Part shown: positions 7,474 to 16,310 of the stretch, piece after piece
Position numbering within the stretch: the stretch's first letter is position 1
Layout: each line of letters begins with the position of its first letter
Assembly (NCBI GenBank): GCA_963753615.1
Contig: CAVWCW010000031.1
Coordinates: forward strand, 1-52,171
DNA length: 52,171 nt
Source: CAVWCW01 sp963753615
GTDB lineage: Bacteria; Pseudomonadota; Gammaproteobacteria; Chromatiales; Chromatiaceae
Direction: 5' to 3'
Position numbers and translations under genes: made by a program
The notes under the pieces: model-generated
Told to the model about the DNA's origin: nothing
Seen by the model: only the letters and a program-made list of their open reading frames with translations
The model's database searches: none

Positions 7474-8400
7474 ATGCAAAAAGAGACCTTCTCGCTCATG
7501 ACCCACGGCGGCGCCGGTGCGCTGGACAACGTCAGTTCGACCAAGGAAGCGGTGCGCTATTTGGAGAGCATGCGGGTGGTGTGCGAGTTCGGGCGTGACA
7601 TTCTCAGCCGCGGCGGCAGTGCCCTGGAAGCGGTGGAAACCTGCGCCTCGCTGCTGGAGGACGACCCCTTGTTCAACGCCGGTGCCGGCTCGGTGCTGAA
7701 CGAAGACGGACGGGTGGAAATGGACGCGGCGATCATGAGCGGACGTGGCCTGGCGGCTGGAGCAGTGGCCGGGGTGCAGAACATCGCCAACCCGATTCAG
7801 CTGGCGCGGGTGGTGTTGGCCGAGAGCGAGCACGTGATGCTGATCGGCGAGGGGGCCATGCGCTTCGCTCAAATGCACGGCATGGAACTGGTGCCCGACC
7901 ATTACTTCCTGACTCCGGACCGTATCGAGCAGTTCGAAGTTGCGCGCCGAAAGGGCTTTATCGGGCTGGATCACGACAGTGCTCAGGACAACAAATACGG
8001 CACCATCGGCGTGGTGGCCAAAGATCTGCAGGGCGATCTGGCGGCCGCCACCTCCACCGGCGGCATCGTCAACAAGCGCTTCGGCCGGGTCGGGGATTCT
8101 CCGGTGATTGGCTCCGGGGTCTGGGCCGACAACGCGACCTGCGCCGTGTCCTGCACCGGTTTCGGCGAAGACTTCCTACGCACCGTACTGGCCAAAACCC
8201 TCGCCGACCACATCGAACTCCGGGGCTTGAACGCCCAGGACGCCGCCGAAGCGGCCAAACAGTATCTGCTGCGCAAAGTGCAGGGCCGGGGCGGCATGAT
8301 CGTGATCGACCACCAGGGCAATTGCGCCAGCCGCTATACCACCCCCAAGATGATCCACGGCTGGATCGAACACAGCGGCGAGACCATTTGCCGCTTCTGA
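7474..8400 (+). CDS. iaaA: Isoaspartyl peptidase / plant-type L-asparaginase (Ntn hydrolase)
   Basis: The product is 308 residues from ATG 7474, with AAGGG five bases upstream. Family-2 asparaginases are made as one chain that cleaves itself to expose a catalytic Thr. Here that residue is Thr177 in KYGTIGVVAKD. Other landmarks are THGGAGAL (10-17), FNAGAGSVLNEDGRVEMDA (68-85), TSTGG (193-197) and the substrate-binding GRVGDSPVIGSG (204-215). Such enzymes hydrolyse beta-aspartyl dipeptides and asparagine. The immediate neighbour is an ATP-grasp ligase, but a terminator lies between them, so independent transcription or attenuated read-through is likely. Confidence 0.9.
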   Translation: MQKETFSLMTHGGAGALDNVSSTKEAVRYLESMRVVCEFGRDILSRGGSALEAVETCASLLEDDPLFNAGAGSVLNEDGRVEMDAAIMSGRGLAAGAVAGVQNIANPIQLARVVLAESEHVMLIGEGAMRFAQMHGMELVPDHYFLTPDRIEQFEVARRKGFIGLDHDSAQDNKYGTIGVVAKDLQGDLAAATSTGGIVNKRFGRVGDSPVIGSGVWADNATCAVSCTGFGEDFLRTVLAKTLADHIELRGLNAQDAAEAAKQYLLRKVQGRGGMIVIDHQGNCASRYTTPKMIHGWIEHSGETICRF

Positions 8401-8638
8401 GCTCGAAAACCGGCGCCGACTCCAAGATCGCAGCACAACTAAAGAAAAACACCGGGTCATCGATACATTGCCCCCCTGGGCTCGGCGAGGCGGCGGGGCT
8501 CTCGAGTCGAATGAAGTCCTCGCGGTGTGGGGCATCCCGGCGCTTGAACCAAGTTTCTCTCGGGTCCGGCTCCGCTCAACACGCTTGCGCCGACCGCCGA
8601 TTTCCCGATAATGCAGACTTTGATCCCACGGCTTGTGT

Positions 8639-8644
8639 TAGAAT
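8639..8644 (+). promoter_or_regulatory. Candidate -10 element for infA
   Basis: TAGAAT lies 56 bases before the infA start. GACTTT 17 bases upstream is a poor -35. Offered as the best candidate in the 300-base gap 8401-8700, which shows nothing else. Confidence 0.3.
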
Positions 8645-8700
8645 CGCGGGTTTGAACGGCAACACCGCACAGCACGAACAATCTACTGCAGGAAGAGGAA

Positions 8701-8918
8701 TGGCGAAAGAAGACTTTATCGAGATGGAAGGCACGGTGACCGAAACCTTGCCGAACACCATGTTTCGCGTCGAGCTGGAAAACGGTCACGTGGTGACCGC
8801 CCATATCTCCGGCAAGATGCGCAAGCACTACATCCGCATCCTGACCGGCGACAAGGTCACGGTCCAGCTTACCCCCTACGATCTATCCAAGGGCCGCATC
8901 ACCTACAGGGCCCGTTGA
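8701..8918 (+). CDS. infA: Translation initiation factor IF-1
   Basis: The complete 72-residue product starts MAKEDFIEMEGTVTETLPNT and contains FRVELENGHVVTAHISGKMR and the RILTGDKVTVQLTPYDLSKG block of the S1-like OB fold, ending RITYRAR. IF-1 binds the A site of the 30S subunit during initiation. AGGAAGAGG precedes the ATG. It converges with clpA, the same relation seen in E. coli. Confidence 0.98.
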
Positions 8919-8988
8919 GCCGGCCTTCCTCAGGCTGGCCGTTCGCCTTATATTCCAGCGCCGCCCCCCGAGCGGGACCGAACGCGAC

Positions 8989-11250
8989 TCAGTGCACCGC
9001 ATTCGCCTCGAGGTCGAACTCCAATCCCGACTCGGAGGCATCGATGCGGACCACACCCCCTTGGCTTAGCTCGCCGAAGAGCAGCTCGTTCGCCAGCTTT
9101 TTCTTGATCTGCTCCTGAATCACCCGCGCCATGGGGCGAGCGCCCATCTTCTCGTCGTAACCGTGCTTGGCGAGCCATGCGCGGGCCGCCGGCTCCACCA
9201 CCAGCGACACCCCCTTTTCCTCCAGTTGGCTTTCCAACTCGAACAAGAACTTGTCCACCACGCTGGCGATAATCTCCGGCGGCAGGGAGTGGAACTGGAT
9301 GATCCCGTCGAGCCGATTGCGGAATTCGGGAGTGAACATCTTCTTCAGCGCCTCCATGCCGTCGCTGGAATGGTCCTGGGGCGTGAAGCCTATGGAGGCG
9401 CGGCTCATCTCCTCGGCCCCCGCGTTGGTGGTCATCACCAGAATCACGTTGCGGAAGTCCGCCTTGCGCCCGTTGTTGTCGGTTAAGGTACCGTGGTCCA
9501 TGACCTGCAGCAGCAGGTTGAACACGTCCGGGTGGGCCTTTTCGATCTCGTCCAAGAGCAGAACCGCATGCGGGTGCTGGGTAATCTTCTCGGTAAGTAG
9601 CCCGCCCTGATCGAAGCCGACATAACCCGGGGGGGCGCCGATCAGGCGCGACACCGTGTGCCGCTCCATATACTCGGACATATCGAAGCGCAACAGCTCG
9701 ATGCCCATGATGCGCGCGAGCTGGCGGGTGACTTCGGTCTTGCCGACACCCGTGGGGCCGGTAAAGAGGAACGAGCCGATGGGCTTTTCCTCGGTACCCA
9801 GGCCGGCCCGGTTCATGCGAATGGCGGCCACCAGGGAATTGATGGCATCGTCCTGCCCGTACACCACCATACGCAGGTCCCGATCCAGGTCCTGAAGCGC
9901 ATTGACGTCGGACACGGATACCTTCTTTGTCGGAATGCGCGCCATCTTGGCTACGATCTGCTCAACATCCTGGGCCTCGATTAGCTTCTTGCGCTCCGCC
10001 TCGGGCTGCAGCTGGATATTGGCCCCGGCCTCGTCGATCACGTCGATCGCCTTGTCCGGCAAGTGGCGGTCATTGATGTACTTGGCCGCGAGCTCGGCAG
10101 CGGTACGCAGGGCGTCCTCGGCGTATTCGACCGCATGATGCTCCTCGAAGCGGGACTTCAGGCCCTTTAGGATCTCCACCGTCTCCTCCACAGAGGGCTC
10201 CTCGATGTCGATCTTCTGGAAGCGGCGAGCCAGGGCTCGATCCTTCTCAAAGATGCCGCGAAACTCCTGGTAAGTGGTGGAACCGATGCAGCGCAGGTCA
10301 CCCGAGGCGAGCACCGGCTTGATCAGATTGGAGGCGTCCATCACACCGCCGGAGGCCGCCCCGGCGCCGATCACAGTGTGGATCTCGTCGATAAACAGGA
10401 TCGCCTCTGGCTGGTCCTTGAGCTGGGCCAACACGGCTTTCAGTCGCTTCTCGAAATCGCCGCGGTACTTGGTTCCCGCCACCAGGCCGCCCAGATCGAG
10501 GGCATAGATGGTGCAGTCGGCCAGCACATCCGGGATCTCGCCCTCGACGATCATCTTGGCCAGACCCTCGGCGATGGCGGTCTTGCCGACCCCGGCGTCG
10601 CCAACCAGCAGCGGGTTGTTCTTCCGCCGCCGGCAGAGGATCTGGACCGTGCGTTCGATCTCGCTGCGGCGCCCGATCAATGGATCGATTTTACCCAGCC
10701 GGGCCTGCTCATTGAGATTGCTGGCATAGGTTTCCAGGGGACTGCTCGCTGTGGCCTCCCCCGCCGGCGCTTCGCTTGCCGGGGCGTTGCTGCCGGGTCC
10801 GGGCTCGGAATTGCCGTGCACCTTGGATATTCCATGGGAGATGAAATTCACGACGTCCAAGCGGGCAATGTCTTGCTCACCGAGCAGGTAGACCGCCTGG
10901 GAGTCTTGCTCGCTGAAGATCGCCACCAGCACATTGGCACCGGTTACCTCCTTCTTCCCGGAGGACTGGACATGGAACACCGCCCGCTGCAATACCCGCT
11001 GAAAACCCAGGGTCGGCTGGGTCTCGCGCTCGTCCTCGTCTTCGATGACCGGTGTCGTCTCATCGATAAAGGCGTCGACGTCGCGACGCAGCCGCTCGGT
11101 ATCGGCCCCGCAGGCCTGCAGCACCTCCACCGCCGTCGGGTTATCGAGCAGTGCCAACAGCAGGTGCTCCACGGTCATGAATTCGTGCTTGTGCTGGCGA
11201 GCCCGCTTGAAGGCCTGGTTCAGGGTGAATTCCAGCTCTTTACTCAACAT
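8989..11250 (-). CDS. clpA: ATP-dependent Clp protease ATP-binding subunit ClpA
   Basis: The product is 753 residues from ATG 11250 (MLSKELEFTLNQAF); the open frame runs further upstream, but only this start matches the family. An N-terminal Clp_N domain (1-140) binds ClpS. AAA module 1 has Walker A GDAGVGKT (217-224) and Walker B FIDEIH (286-291). AAA module 2 has Walker A GPTGVGKT (498-505). ClpA unfolds substrates and feeds them to ClpP. clpS lies 244 bases upstream on the same strand, the standard pair. A GC-rich inverted repeat without a T run lies in the 70 bases shared with convergent infA. Confidence 0.98.
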   Translation of the reverse strand: MLSKELEFTLNQAFKRARQHKHEFMTVEHLLLALLDNPTAVEVLQACGADTERLRRDVDAFIDETTPVIEDEDERETQPTLGFQRVLQRAVFHVQSSGKKEVTGANVLVAIFSEQDSQAVYLLGEQDIARLDVVNFISHGISKVHGNSEPGPGSNAPASEAPAGEATASSPLETYASNLNEQARLGKIDPLIGRRSEIERTVQILCRRRKNNPLLVGDAGVGKTAIAEGLAKMIVEGEIPDVLADCTIYALDLGGLVAGTKYRGDFEKRLKAVLAQLKDQPEAILFIDEIHTVIGAGAASGGVMDASNLIKPVLASGDLRCIGSTTYQEFRGIFEKDRALARRFQKIDIEEPSVEETVEILKGLKSRFEEHHAVEYAEDALRTAAELAAKYINDRHLPDKAIDVIDEAGANIQLQPEAERKKLIEAQDVEQIVAKMARIPTKKVSVSDVNALQDLDRDLRMVVYGQDDAINSLVAAIRMNRAGLGTEEKPIGSFLFTGPTGVGKTEVTRQLARIMGIELLRFDMSEYMERHTVSRLIGAPPGYVGFDQGGLLTEKITQHPHAVLLLDEIEKAHPDVFNLLLQVMDHGTLTDNNGRKADFRNVILVMTTNAGAEEMSRASIGFTPQDHSSDGMEALKKMFTPEFRNRLDGIIQFHSLPPEIIASVVDKFLFELESQLEEKGVSLVVEPAARAWLAKHGYDEKMGARPMARVIQEQIKKKLANELLFGELSQGGVVRIDASESGLEFDLEANAVH

Positions 11251-11494
11251 ACCGATGCAACTCCCGAACTCATTCGGAGGAAGCCGGTCCCAGGCCGCCC
11301 TGGCCAGAACCGGCATAGCATTCGCGAACCTGGTTCCCGAACACCTCGTTTCTAGGCGTCCAATCGCCCGAAATCTGCGTGCACCCAACCTAGACACCAG
11401 CAAGGAGAGTGCCGAAAAACGGCGCTCCCCAATTCCCATGATCCCCCACTCTGGGACCGCTGTATATCCTTTCAGGTTCCCCAGAAGCAGAACG

Positions 11495-11815
11495 TCAGGC
11501 CTCTTCCATGGTGCACAGGAGCGGATGCTGGTTGCTGCGCGAATAATCGTTCACTTGGGCCACTTTGGTCTCGGCGATGTCGCGGGTGAACACCCCGCAC
11601 ACGCCCCTGCCCCGGGTGTGAACGTGCAACATCACCTGAGTCGCCTTGGCCCGATCCATCTGGAAGAATGATTCCAGCACCTCGACGACGAACTCCATCG
11701 GCGTGTAGTCGTCATTCATCAGCAGCACCTTGAACAAGGGCGGCCGCTTGAGCTTTGGCTTCGCCTCCTGCAGGGCTAGCCCGTGGTCCTCGTTGGATTT
11801 TGTCGGCTCAGTCAT
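11495..11815 (-). CDS. clpS: ATP-dependent Clp protease adaptor ClpS
   Basis: The product is 106 residues from ATG 11815 (MTEPTKSNEDHG). The core FKVLLMNDDYTPMEFVVEVL contains the conserved NDDYTPMEFV, which recognises N-degron residues. HVHTRGRGVCGVFTRDIAE follows. ClpS delivers N-end-rule substrates to ClpA. It is transcribed ahead of clpA and divergent from cspD. Confidence 0.97.
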   Translation of the reverse strand: MTEPTKSNEDHGLALQEAKPKLKRPPLFKVLLMNDDYTPMEFVVEVLESFFQMDRAKATQVMLHVHTRGRGVCGVFTRDIAETKVAQVNDYSRSNQHPLLCTMEEA

Positions 11816-12461
11816 AATGTAGTCGATTCTAACCAAAATGGCTCGCCGGCGTGGATCCTCCGGCCGACCCGCCGGGGGCCGCCGATCGCCCAACTCTCAT
11901 ACAGCCCTTCAACCGAAAACCGTATCGGACAATACCGACTGCACCCTCAACGCCGCTGCCTGCGGAAACGCTTCCCTTGTCAGTCGCCGACAAATTCGCA
12001 GAGCGGCAGGATATTGCGTGCCGGATTTGCCGCGGGCCACAACCTCGTCCTGACGACAAAGATCGGGGCCCGCAAGCAAGATTTCTACCCCACCCGGATC
12101 GGAGAATGCCCCGCCCGAATAAACCGAGTAGAACACTCGGTCAATATTTGACCAATTGCGAATGAGAACTATACTTCAAGAGCAAAATATAGCCGCGCCC
12201 AAGGCCTTGGCAGTTCCGCCCCGCGGCGGCCGGGATGGCGCGATAATAACAACCGACTCCTGAAGCAGGCGCGGGCCGTGATCAGCACGGGACGGTCCGC
12301 ACCGGGATGGCGGCTTTGCCGGCCGTTTTCCCCACCACTTCGACCGCAACTGGCGGGAGAAGATGATGCGGCGCCCCCGGGTGCCGCTGGGGCGGCCCCG
12401 ATTTTCGGAGCTTCTCCGGGAGACCAATGAGAGACCAAGCGATTTGGAGGAGTACCTAGCG
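11816..12461. other. Divergent clpS/cspD regulatory region
   Basis: This 646-base gap carries the probable cspD promoter at 12148-12175 and about 280 bases of predicted cspD leader. The clpS-proximal part (11816-12130) shows no convincing gene or promoter. Confidence 0.5.
12148..12175 (+). promoter_or_regulatory. Candidate sigma-70 promoter for cspD
   Basis: TTGACC (12148-12153) and TATACT (12170-12175) are separated by 16 bases in an AT-rich patch that contrasts with its GC-rich surroundings. Transcription would begin near 12182, giving a leader of about 280 bases before ATG 12462. Confidence 0.55.
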
Positions 12462-12668
12462 ATGGCCACCGGCGTAGTAAAATGGTTCAACAATGCGAAG
12501 GGATACGGATTCGTCACACCCGATGATGGTGAGCAGGATGTATTCGTGCATTTTTCCGCGATCACCATGGACGGGTATAAGACATTGAAGGAAGGGCAGC
12601 GTGTGCAGTTCGAAGTCAACGAAGGTCCCAAGGGCCTGCACGCGGCGAATTTGCAGCGGGTGTCCTGA
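12462..12668 (+). CDS. cspD: Cold-shock-domain protein (CspD type)
   Basis: The product has 68 residues. MATGVVKWFNNAKGYGFVTP carries RNP1-like KGYGFV, and DVFVHF supplies RNP2. The second half, ITMDGYKTLKEGQRVQFEV, resembles CspD rather than CspA, and the position divergent from clpS is the cspD position in E. coli. Single-stranded nucleic-acid binding is expected; E. coli CspD inhibits replication in stationary phase. GGAGGAG at 12446-12452 is a strong ribosome site. A bidirectional terminator follows. Confidence 0.9.
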   Translation: MATGVVKWFNNAKGYGFVTPDDGEQDVFVHFSAITMDGYKTLKEGQRVQFEVNEGPKGLHAANLQRVS

Positions 12669-12692
12669 CCCCTCAGAACCTCAAGCCGCAAG

Positions 12693-12736
12693 AAAAAAAG
12701 GCCCGCTCATTCTATTGAATTAGCGGGCCTTTTTTG
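12693..12736. terminator. Bidirectional terminator between cspD and icd
   Basis: AGGCCCGCT (12699-12707) pairs perfectly with AGCGGGCCT (12722-12730). An A run precedes and a T run follows, so it can end both convergent transcripts. Confidence 0.92.
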
Positions 12737-12756
12737 TGAATATCCCAAGCAAGTAG

Positions 12757-14013
12757 CTACATCTTGGCGATCACTGCATCGCCGAAGGCGGAACAGCTGA
12801 GCTTGGTGGCCCCCTCCATCAGACGTTCCAGATCATAGGTAACGGTCTTGGCCGCGATAGCGCCGCCGATTCCTTGGATGATCAGGTCCGCGGCCTCGGT
12901 CCAGCCCAGATGGCGCAGCATCATCTCCGCCGACAGGATCAGCGATCCGGGGTTGACCTGGTCCTTGCCCGCATACTTGGGGGCGGTGCCGTGGGTGGCC
13001 TCGAACATGGCCACGGTGTCCGACAGGTTGGCGCCGGGCGCAATTCCGATACCGCCGACCTGGGCCGCCAAGGCGTCGGAGACATAATCGCCGTTAAGGT
13101 TCAGGGTGGCGATCACGCTGTATTCCTTGGGCCGCAGCAGGATCTGTTGCAGGAAGGCGTCGGCAATCACGTCCTTGATGAGGATCTCATTGCCGGTCTT
13201 CGGATTGTTGAAACTGCACCAGGGCCCGCCGCCGATTTCCTTGGCCCCGAATTCTTCCTGGGCCAGTTCGTAACCCCAGGACTTGAACGCACCCTCGGTG
13301 AACTTCATGATGTTGCCCTTGTGAACCAAGGTCACGGACGGGCGATCGTTGTCGATGGCGTATTGGATCGCCTTTCGCACCAGGCGCTTGGTGCCCTCAG
13401 AGGAAACCGGCTTGATGCCGATACCCGAGGTTTCCGGGAAGCGAATCTTGGTCACTCCCATTTCCTGCTGCAGGAACTGGATCACCTTCGCTACCTCGGG
13501 ACTGCCCGCGGCCCACTCGATACCGGCGTAGATGTCCTCCGAGTTCTCGCGGAAGATCACCATATTGGTATGCTCTGGCTCACGCAGCGGGCTCGGAGTG
13601 CCTTCGAAATAGCGCACTGGGCGCTGGCACACGTACAGGTCCAGTTCCTGCCGCAGGGCCACGTTGAGCGAGCGGATGCCGCCGCCCACGGGCGTGGTCA
13701 GCGGGCCTTTGATCGAGACCACAAATTCCTTGACCGCCTCCAGGGTCTCGGCAGGCAGCCAGACATCCCCGGCATAGACCCGATTGGCCTTTTCACCGGC
13801 GAAGATTTCCATCCAGGCAATGCTTCGGGCGCCGCCGTAGGCCTTGTCAACTGCCGCGTCCACCACCTTCTTCATCACCGGTGAAATATCGATGCCGATA
13901 CCGTCGCCCTCGATATAGGGGATTATCGGCCGGTCCGGTACGTTCAGCGAGTTGTCCGGGTTGACGCCGATCTTGCTGCCGTCAGAGGGGATCTGGATCT
14001 TTTCGTAGGCCAT
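12757..14013 (-). CDS. icd: NADP-dependent isocitrate dehydrogenase
   Basis: The product has 418 residues, the usual length for the E. coli-type enzyme. It converts isocitrate to 2-oxoglutarate in the TCA cycle. IPYIEGDGIG is near the N-terminus. GGGIRSLNVALRQ contains Ser115, the substrate-binding Ser that is phosphorylated by AceK in E. coli. FRENSEDIYAGIEW follows. HGTAPKYAGKDQVNPGS is in the NADP-binding region. The gene is divergent from rluE, as in E. coli. Confidence 0.98.
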   Translation of the reverse strand: MAYEKIQIPSDGSKIGVNPDNSLNVPDRPIIPYIEGDGIGIDISPVMKKVVDAAVDKAYGGARSIAWMEIFAGEKANRVYAGDVWLPAETLEAVKEFVVSIKGPLTTPVGGGIRSLNVALRQELDLYVCQRPVRYFEGTPSPLREPEHTNMVIFRENSEDIYAGIEWAAGSPEVAKVIQFLQQEMGVTKIRFPETSGIGIKPVSSEGTKRLVRKAIQYAIDNDRPSVTLVHKGNIMKFTEGAFKSWGYELAQEEFGAKEIGGGPWCSFNNPKTGNEILIKDVIADAFLQQILLRPKEYSVIATLNLNGDYVSDALAAQVGGIGIAPGANLSDTVAMFEATHGTAPKYAGKDQVNPGSLILSAEMMLRHLGWTEAADLIIQGIGGAIAAKTVTYDLERLMEGATKLSCSAFGDAVIAKM

Positions 14014-14067
14014 AATCAGTCGCTACCTGTATGCGTGAAAATTCGCCGCATTCTAACACCGCACTCT

Positions 14068-14073
14068 TATAAT
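14068..14073 (+). promoter_or_regulatory. Candidate -10 element for the rluE operon
   Basis: A perfect TATAAT lies 30 bases before the rluE start. The matching -35 is weak. Confidence 0.4.
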
Positions 14074-14102
14074 CGGGAAATTGTTCGCTGCCAGAGCCCT
14101 CC

Positions 14103-14692
14103 GTGCCGCACCTGATTCTGCTCAACAAGCCCTACGGGGTACTCAGCCAGTTCACCGACGCCGGCGGGCGCCCGACCCTGGCCGGTCTGCTCGAATCTGC
14201 CCGGGGTTTACCCGGCGGGGCGGTTGGACCGCGACAGCGAGGGCCTGTTGCTGCTCACCGACGACGGCGCCCTGCAACACCGCCTATCCCACCCGCGGAA
14301 AAGGACCTGGAAAACCTATTGGGCCCAGGTCGAGGGCCGCCCGGAACCCCAAGCCCTGGATCGCCTGCGCCAAGGGGTCGAGTTGAACGACGGCCCCACG
14401 CTGCCGGCCCAGGTACGCAGCATCACCGAGCCCGGAACTCTGGTCCCGGGAGCCGCCGATCCGCTACCGGGCCAACATCCCCACTGCCTGGCTGGAACTG
14501 CGCATCCGCGAGGGCCGCAATCGCCAGATTAGGCGCATGACAGCGGCCGTCGGCTTGCCCACCCTGCGCCTGGTGCGGGTGGCTGTGGGTCCCTGGCGTT
14601 TGGCAGGATTACAACCGGGCCAGTGGCGTGAGGTCGAACTGGCGGCCCAGGCACCGCGCCGGCGGCGCCGGTTACGCCGCCCGGGGGGCTGA
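14103..14692 (+). CDS. rluE: 23S rRNA pseudouridine synthase RluE-like, two frame breaks
   Basis: Three successive frames encode one RluE/RsuA-type protein of about 195 residues. Frame 1 (from 14103) gives PHLILLNKPYGVLSQFTD. Frame 2 (from about 14205) gives VYPAGRLDRDSEGLLLLTDD, which holds the catalytic Asp in the GRLDRDSEG motif. Frame 3 (from about 14435, ending TGA 14690-14692) gives IPTAWLELRIREGRNRQIRR and TLRLVRVAVGPW. In E. coli RluE makes pseudouridine 2457 in 23S rRNA. The order icd-rluE-nudJ-mnmA agrees. The first break lies at a GGGG run. All active-site blocks are present, so sequence errors are as likely as a pseudogene. Confidence 0.85.
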
Positions 14693-14708
14693 GTTAGAAT
14701 CCCCGACT

Positions 14709-15155
14709 ATGAATTGGAGCCCCCATGTTACCGTCGCCGCCATCGTCGAGCGCCAGGGCCGCTTCCTAATGGTGGAAGAGCATACCGGCGACGGGATACG
14801 CCTGAACCAACCGGCTGGCCATCTGGAGGCTGGAGAGAGCCTGCTGCAAGCAGTGATCCGAGAGACCCGGGAGGAAACCGCTCAGGACTTCCGCCCACGC
14901 CATCTGGTGGGGGTCTACCGCTGGCAGGTGCCGCCGGACGGCGTTACCTACCTTCGCTTCTGCTTTGCCGGCGACAGCGGGGGCGAAATCCCCAGCCAGG
15001 CCGTGGACCCGGAAATCATCGCCGTCCACTGGCTCAGCCTTGAGCAACTGAGGGCGCGCCACGCCGAGTTGCGCAGTCCCCTGGTGCTGCGCTGCGTCGA
15101 CGACTGGTATGCCGGCAAACGTCACCCGCTCGAATTGCTGCGCGACCTCGAATGA
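14709..15155 (+). CDS. nudJ: Nudix hydrolase NudJ
   Basis: The product is 148 residues from ATG 14709 (MNWSPHVTVAAIVERQGRFL). The Nudix box lies at about 37-59 (GHLEAGES ... RETREETAQ), with the metal-binding RE and EE residues present and the final Gly position replaced by Thr. NudJ acts on nucleoside di- and triphosphates and thiamine pyrophosphates in E. coli. The stop overlaps the mnmA start in ATGA, so the two are translationally coupled. The gene is identified mainly by its place between rluE and mnmA. Confidence 0.88.
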   Translation: MNWSPHVTVAAIVERQGRFLMVEEHTGDGIRLNQPAGHLEAGESLLQAVIRETREETAQDFRPRHLVGVYRWQVPPDGVTYLRFCFAGDSGGEIPSQAVDPEIIAVHWLSLEQLRARHAELRSPLVLRCVDDWYAGKRHPLELLRDLE

Positions 15156-16294
15156 GCGCCTCGGCTCCCGGAACTGTCGCGCAGTCCGCCCCCTTGCCCT
15201 CCCAGCGGAACGGCCCAGTGATGGTCGGCCTATCGGGCGGTGTCGACTCGGCGGTGGCCGCGCTGCTGCTCCAGCGCCAGGGGTACGCGGTGCGCGGCCT
15301 GTTTATGAAGAACTGGGAAGAAGACGACCGCGAGGACTACTGCGCCGCCGGCGCGGACCTGGCGGACGCCCAGGCGGTAGCCGAGCGCCTGGGCATCGAA
15401 CTGCTGAGCGTCAATTTCGCCGCCGAGTACTGGGACCGGGTGTTCCAATACTTCCTCGACGAATACCGGGCCGGGCGTACCCCGAATCCCGACGTCCTGT
15501 GCAACCGCGAGATCAAGTTCAAGGCCTTCCTCGACCATGCCCTGGACCTGGGCGCCGAGCATATCGCCACCGGCCACTATGCGCGCGTGACCCGAGAACA
15601 GGATGGCCTCCACCTGCGATGCTCGGCCGACCGGGACAAGGACCAGACCTACTTTCTCCACACCCTGGGGCAGCGCCAGCTCGCCCACAGCCTGTTCCCG
15701 CTGGAGGGCCTGACCAAGACCGAGGTCCGCCGATTGGCCCGGGAGGCCGGCCTGGCCAACCACGCCAAAAAGGACAGCACCGGCATCTGCTTTATCGGCG
15801 AGCGGCGTTTCAGCGACTTTTTGCAACGTTACCTGCCCGCCCGGCCGGGCGAGATTCAGACCCCGGACGGCGCAACGGTCGGCCGCCACCAAGGGTTGAT
15901 GTACTACACCCTGGGTCAGCGCAAGGGACTCGGCATCGGCGGGCGCAGGGAGGCCGCGGAGGCGCCCTGGTTCGTCGCCGCCAAGGACCTGGAACACAAT
16001 GTTCTGATCGTAGCCCAGGGCCACGACCATCCCCTGCTCTACCATCCCGCGCTGCAAGCCGCCCAACTGCACTGGGTGGCCGGCCGCCCCCCGGGCGAGC
16101 CGCCGCTGGACTGTCTCGCCCGCATTCGTCACCGCCAGCCTCTGCAGGCCTGCCGCATCCTTGAACTCGCCAACGACCGCTGTCGCGTGCGTTTTGCCGA
16201 GCCCCAGCGCGCCATCGCCCCCGGCCAGTCTATCGTCTTCTACCGCGGCGACGACTGCCTGGGCGGCGGTGTTATCGAGCGCGCCTTCAGTTAG
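15152..16294 (+). CDS. mnmA: tRNA-specific 2-thiouridylase MnmA
   Basis: The product has 380 residues. It transfers sulfur to U34 of Lys, Glu and Gln tRNAs. The PP-loop GLSGGVDS (26-33) binds ATP. The catalytic cysteines are Cys117 (NPDVLCNREIKF) and Cys213 (DSTGICFIGER). GRHQGLMYYTLGQRKGLGIG is in the central domain. Compared with E. coli it has an N-terminal extension of about 20 residues. The start overlaps the nudJ stop. Confidence 0.97.
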   Translation: MSASAPGTVAQSAPLPSQRNGPVMVGLSGGVDSAVAALLLQRQGYAVRGLFMKNWEEDDREDYCAAGADLADAQAVAERLGIELLSVNFAAEYWDRVFQYFLDEYRAGRTPNPDVLCNREIKFKAFLDHALDLGAEHIATGHYARVTREQDGLHLRCSADRDKDQTYFLHTLGQRQLAHSLFPLEGLTKTEVRRLAREAGLANHAKKDSTGICFIGERRFSDFLQRYLPARPGEIQTPDGATVGRHQGLMYYTLGQRKGLGIGGRREAAEAPWFVAAKDLEHNVLIVAQGHDHPLLYHPALQAAQLHWVAGRPPGEPPLDCLARIRHRQPLQACRILELANDRCRVRFAEPQRAIAPGQSIVFYRGDDCLGGGVIERAFS

Positions 16295-16310
16295 GGAGAA
16301 CACTGCCCCC

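Noticed and set aside
11350..11380. A third copy of the hairpin repeat between clpS and clpA (AGGCGTCCAATC...GAAA)
   Set aside because: Only about 25 bases resemble the repeat core and no hairpin accompanies them; chance or a very old remnant.
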